A stretch of DNA of 14,507 nucleotides from DASZIT01 sp036264255 (GTDB lineage: Bacteria; Actinomycetota; Acidimicrobiia; Acidimicrobiales; RAAP-2), in NCBI GenBank assembly GCA_036264255.1, contig DATARI010000095.1, positions 1 through 14,507 of the forward strand, written 5' to 3'. The notes beneath the pieces are model-generated. The model was given only the letters and a program-made list of their open reading frames with translations, was not told where the DNA came from and made no database searches. This document shows, piece after piece, positions 12,117 through 14,507 of the stretch (positions are counted from its first letter, which is position 1; each line of letters begins with the position of its first letter). Position numbers and translations under genes: made by a program.

Positions 12117-12764
12117 ATGGCTCGTTACACAGGACCTGTCTGCCGGCTCTGCCGGCGGGAGCGCACCAAGCTCTTTTTGAAGGGTGAGCGCTGCTATTCG
12201 ATGAAATGCCCGGTATCCGAGGCGGTGACCGACCGTCACAGCCGCGCCTACCCTCCGGGGGAGCACGGCCGCGACCGCATGCGCCAGGGCTCGGAGTACC
12301 TGGCCCAGCTGCGGGAGAAGCAGAAGGCCCGCCGGATCTACGGCCTGCTCGAGCGCCAGTTCCACAATCTCTACGTGGAGGCGTCCCGGGCCCCGGGCAT
12401 CACCGGCGAGAACCTCCTCCGGATGCTCGAGCAACGGCTCGACAACGTCGCCTTCCGGGCCGGATGGGGCGCCAGCCGCTCCCAGGCCCGCCAGTTCGTC
12501 CGCCACGGCCACGTCCTGGTCAACGGCAAGCGGGTCACCATCCCCAGCTACCGGGTCCGCCAGCACGACGTGGTCTCCCTCAAGCCGTCGTCCCGGGAGA
12601 TGTTCCATGTCCGGCGGAACATGGATACCCTCGATCGTCAGCTTCCGCCCTGGCTGGAGGCCGAGGGCGACCGCTTCCAGGTCACCGTCTTCTCCCTGCC
12701 CCTGCGGGAGCACATCGACGAGCCCGTCCAGGAGCAGCTCATCGTCGAGCTCTACTCCAAGTAG
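12117..12764 (+). CDS. rpsD: 30S ribosomal protein S4, zinc form
   Basis: The product has 215 residues. S4 is a primary 16S rRNA binder that nucleates 30S assembly and, in enteric bacteria, represses the alpha operon. The N-terminal zinc knuckle has C9, C12, C26 and C31 (VCRLCRRE and ERCYSMKCPV). An S4 RNA-binding domain follows from about residue 103 (RLDNVAFRAGWGASRSQARQ, FVRHGHVLVNGKRVTIPSY), and the C-terminus is HIDEPVQEQLIVELYSK. ATG 12117 gives the standard MARYTGPVCR; AAGGA (12106-12110) lies upstream. S4 is 200-210 residues in most bacteria, so the size is ordinary. The gene is followed by an 85-base C-rich gap before rpoA. Confidence 0.97.
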   Translation: MARYTGPVCRLCRRERTKLFLKGERCYSMKCPVSEAVTDRHSRAYPPGEHGRDRMRQGSEYLAQLREKQKARRIYGLLERQFHNLYVEASRAPGITGENLLRMLEQRLDNVAFRAGWGASRSQARQFVRHGHVLVNGKRVTIPSYRVRQHDVVSLKPSSREMFHVRRNMDTLDRQLPPWLEAEGDRFQVTVFSLPLREHIDEPVQEQLIVELYSK

Positions 12765-12780
12765 GCGTTTCGTCCGCATC

Positions 12781-12830
12781 ACCCCGTAACCCGCCCATCC
12801 GAATCCCCATCACCCCCACGCACCCCACTG
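12781..12830 (+). promoter_or_regulatory. C-rich, G-poor leader segment before rpoA (possible Rho-loading site)
   Basis: In these 50 bases I count 29 C and only 5 G, in a genome where C and G are otherwise nearly balanced. It lies in the 85-base rpsD-rpoA gap, just upstream of the rpoA ribosome binding site GAGGAG (12833-12838). Such C-over-G stretches of unstructured RNA are the kind of sequence Rho binds. It could equally be a single-stranded landing zone for ribosomes. No -10/-35 pair is evident. Confidence 0.4.
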
Positions 12831-12849
12831 CCGAGGAGCCACGATCTGC

Positions 12850-13788
12850 ATGCTCATCATCCAGCGCCCCACCGTCGAAGCGATCGGTGAAGAAGAAGAC
12901 AACCGCCAGCGGTTCGCCGTCGGCCCGCTCGACCCCGGCTTCGGCCACACGCTCGGCAATTCCCTCCGCCGGACGCTGTTGTCGTCGATCCCGGGGGCGG
13001 CCATCACCCAGGTCCGGTTCGACGAGGCCCTCCACGAATTCACCACCCTTCCGGGGGTGAAAGAGGACATCACCGACCTCATCCTCAACCTGAAGGACAT
13101 CCTGATCCGGGTGCACAGCGACGAGCCGGTCACCGTGCGCCTCGACAAGCGGGGGCCGGGCGACGCCACCGCCGGCGACCTCCAGCTCAGCGCCGACGTG
13201 GAGGTCCTCAGCCCCACCCAGCACATCGCCTCGTTGAACGCCAAGGGCCGGCTGGCGGTGGATCTCACCGTGGAGCGGGGACGGGGCTACGCCTCGGCCG
13301 ACAAGAACAAGCGGTCCTCCACCATCGGGGTCATCCCCATCGACGCCATCTTCTCGCCGGTCCGCCGGGTGGCCTTCACCGTCGAGCCGGTCCGGGTGGA
13401 GCAGTCCACCGACTTCGACCGCCTGGTCCTCGACATCGAGACCGACGGGTCGCTGACCCCCCGGGAGGCACTCGCCTCCGCCGGTGACACCCTCCGCACC
13501 CTGGTCGGCCTGGTGGCCGACCTCGAGGACGAGCCCCAGGGCCTCGAGCTCGGGGAAGTCGGCTCGGTGGGCGCCGGGTCGCCTGACCTCGACCTCCGGA
13601 TCGAAGACCTCGACCTCACCGAGCGCCCCCGCAACTGCCTCAAGCGGGCGCAGATCAACACCATCGGCGAGCTGGTCGAGCGCACCCTCGACGACCTGTT
13701 GAACATCACCAACTTCGGCCAGAAGTCACTGGACGAGGTTCTCCAGAAGCTCGACGAGCGCGGACTCGCCCTGCGGGTCAAGGACTGA
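12850..13788 (+). CDS. rpoA: RNA polymerase alpha subunit
   Basis: The product has 312 residues. The alpha dimer scaffolds RNA polymerase assembly and its C-terminal domain contacts UP-element DNA and activators. The N-terminal domain has PLDPGFGHTLGNSLRRTLLS, with R40/R41 in the conserved assembly motif, LHEFTTLPGVKEDITDLILN and the later KNKRSSTIGVIPIDAIFSPV. A linker rich in Glu/Gly (about 228-247) joins the C-terminal domain (248-312), which reads RPRNCLKRAQINTIGELVER and NFGQKSLDEV. DNA-contacting residues equivalent to E. coli R265, N268, C269, G296, K298 and S299 are R259, N262, C263, G290, K292 and S293. The ATG follows GAGGAG by eleven bases. The gene lies between rpsD and rplQ, the conserved order. 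Confidence 0.98.
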   Translation: MLIIQRPTVEAIGEEEDNRQRFAVGPLDPGFGHTLGNSLRRTLLSSIPGAAITQVRFDEALHEFTTLPGVKEDITDLILNLKDILIRVHSDEPVTVRLDKRGPGDATAGDLQLSADVEVLSPTQHIASLNAKGRLAVDLTVERGRGYASADKNKRSSTIGVIPIDAIFSPVRRVAFTVEPVRVEQSTDFDRLVLDIETDGSLTPREALASAGDTLRTLVGLVADLEDEPQGLELGEVGSVGAGSPDLDLRIEDLDLTERPRNCLKRAQINTIGELVERTLDDLLNITNFGQKSLDEVLQKLDERGLALRVKD

Positions 13789-13794
13789 TCGGCC

Positions 13795-14148
13795 ATGCTC
13801 GGGACTCCGAAGAAGGGCCGCCGGTTCGGCGGCAGCTCCGCCCATCAGAAGGCGATGATGGGCAACATGGTGGCGTCGCTGATCGCCGCCGAGTACCTGG
13901 TGACCACCGAGGCGAAGGCCAAGGCCCTCCGCCCGCAGGTGGAGAAGGTCATCACCGCCGCCGCCAAGGGGGGCATCGCCCGCCACCGCCACGTGGTCGC
14001 CTTCATCCGGGACAAGGACATGGCCCACAAGCTGTTCGAGGAGATCGGCCCCCGCTACGTCGAGCGGCCCGGCGGCTACACCCGCATCCTCAAGCTGGGC
14101 AACCGTTCGGGCGACAACGCCCCGATGGCCCGTATCGAACTGGTTTGA
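13795..14148 (+). CDS. rplQ: 50S ribosomal protein L17
   Basis: The product has 117 residues, the usual short-core L17. L17 is at the tunnel-exit side of the large subunit. Seen: GTPKKGRRFGGSSAHQKAMM, GNMVASLIAAEYLVTTEAKA, KALRPQVEKVIT and the end GGYTRILKLGNRSGDNAPMA. Unlike many actinobacterial L17 proteins it has no long Ala/Glu/Lys tail, in contrast to L22, S3 and L29 in this cluster. The start ATG is six bases after the rpoA stop; AGGA within the rpoA end serves as binding site. The stop TGA (14146-14148) overlaps a TTG that could start truA. Confidence 0.96.
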   Translation: MLGTPKKGRRFGGSSAHQKAMMGNMVASLIAAEYLVTTEAKAKALRPQVEKVITAAAKGGIARHRHVVAFIRDKDMAHKLFEEIGPRYVERPGGYTRILKLGNRSGDNAPMARIELV

Positions 14149-14156
14149 ACGACGCA

Positions 14157-14507
14157 GTGGCTCCCCGGCCGGAGGGGAGCCGACCCGAGGTCGTCCGCTG
14201 GCGCCTCCGGGTCGCCTACGACGGGTCGGGGTTCCGGGGGTTCGCCGCCCAGGACGGCCAGCCGACGGTGGGCGGTGCCCTCTCGGAGGCCCTCAGCCTC
14301 GCCACCCGGGTGGAGGTGTCCCTCACCTGTGCGGGGCGGACCGACGCCGGTGTCCATGCCCTCGACCAGGTGGTCCACTTCGACCTCCCCGCCCCGGTGG
14401 CCTCCGGGCTCGACCCGGCGGCGGTGATGCGGTCGGTGAACCGCCAGCTGGCCCCGTCCATCGTGATCCGGGAGGCCGGCGAGGTGCCGTTGACCTTTTC
14501 CGCCCGC
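14157..14507 (+). CDS. truA: tRNA pseudouridine synthase A (N-terminal part, 3' truncated)
   Basis: The frame is open to the window end, giving the first 117 residues of a protein usually 240-290 long. TruA converts uridines 38-40 of tRNA anticodon arms to pseudouridine. Seen: RLRVAYDGSGFRGFAAQDGQ (the family YDGSxFxGfxxQ block), PTVGGALSEAL, and the catalytic motif CAGRTDAGVHALDQVVHFD, with the nucleophile D63 in the numbering from GTG. The start is uncertain: GTG 14157 or in-frame TTG 14145, which would overlap the rplQ stop by four bases; neither has a clear ribosome binding site. I list GTG. truA next to rplQ is the common order at the end of the alpha cluster. Confidence 0.93.
   Translation, partial: MAPRPEGSRPEVVRWRLRVAYDGSGFRGFAAQDGQPTVGGALSEALSLATRVEVSLTCAGRTDAGVHALDQVVHFDLPAPVASGLDPAAVMRSVNRQLAPSIVIREAGEVPLTFSAR

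Noticed and set aside
12765..12849. A promoter for rpoA in the rpsD-rpoA gap
   Set aside because: No -10-like hexamer with a -35 partner is visible; the gap is dominated by C.
1..14507. A novel defence, mobile or biosynthetic system hidden in the cluster
   Set aside because: All gaps are accounted for, every + strand gene belongs to a well-known housekeeping family, and base composition does not change along the window.

Overview
The window is a stretch of the bacterial S10-spc-alpha ribosomal protein supercluster. It has 27 protein genes, all on the + strand and all identifiable by family. The first (rplB) is cut at its 5' end and the last (truA) at its 3' end. I see no mobile element, CRISPR array, tRNA, rRNA or frameshifted gene. 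The only non-coding stretch above 100 bases is the 243-base map-infA gap, so there is no gene-free region of 300 bases.

Organism: DNA is strongly GC-rich with G/C in most third codon positions. Gene order is rplB-rpsS-rplV-rpsC-rplP-rpmC-rpsQ / rplN-rplX-rplE-rpsN-rpsH-rplF-rplR-rpsE-rpmD-rplO-secY-adk-map / infA-rpmJ-rpsM-rpsK-rpsD-rpoA-rplQ-truA. Zinc-type S14, S4 and L36, GTG starts and actinobacterial-looking IF1 and S13 fit a high-GC actinobacterium. A deep lineage such as Acidimicrobiia is my best guess from sequence flavour; this is inference, not a search result.

Layout: (1) 1-3758, the distal S10 block. Genes abut or overlap, and L22, S3 and L29 carry long acidic C-terminal tails. 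(2) 3755-9844, the spc block. It starts inside the last codons of rpsQ (GTGA overlap), so S10 and spc look like one transcription unit; it runs through the SecY translocon gene into adenylate kinase, followed by map (9858-10601). (3) 10602-10844, the main regulatory gap. It holds a possible terminator hairpin after map, a good -35/-10 promoter with a 17-base spacer, a leader of roughly 165 bases with a strong hairpin, and a Shine-Dalgarno sequence placed for a CTG start of infA. (4) 10845-14507, the alpha block: IF1, L36, S13, S11, S4, RNA polymerase alpha, L17 and the start of TruA. An unusually C-rich, G-poor gap lies before rpoA.

The genes supply both ribosomal subunits, the translocon docked at the ribosome exit (SecY), the nascent-chain processing enzyme (methionine aminopeptidase), IF1, RNA polymerase alpha and a tRNA pseudouridine synthase. 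It is a growth-rate-coordinated gene-expression cluster. No previously undescribed system in the sense of a new gene set is visible. The points most worth a second look are the acidic tails on L29 and L22, which both border the nascent-chain exit, the CTG start of infA with its long leader, and the C-rich rpsD-rpoA gap.
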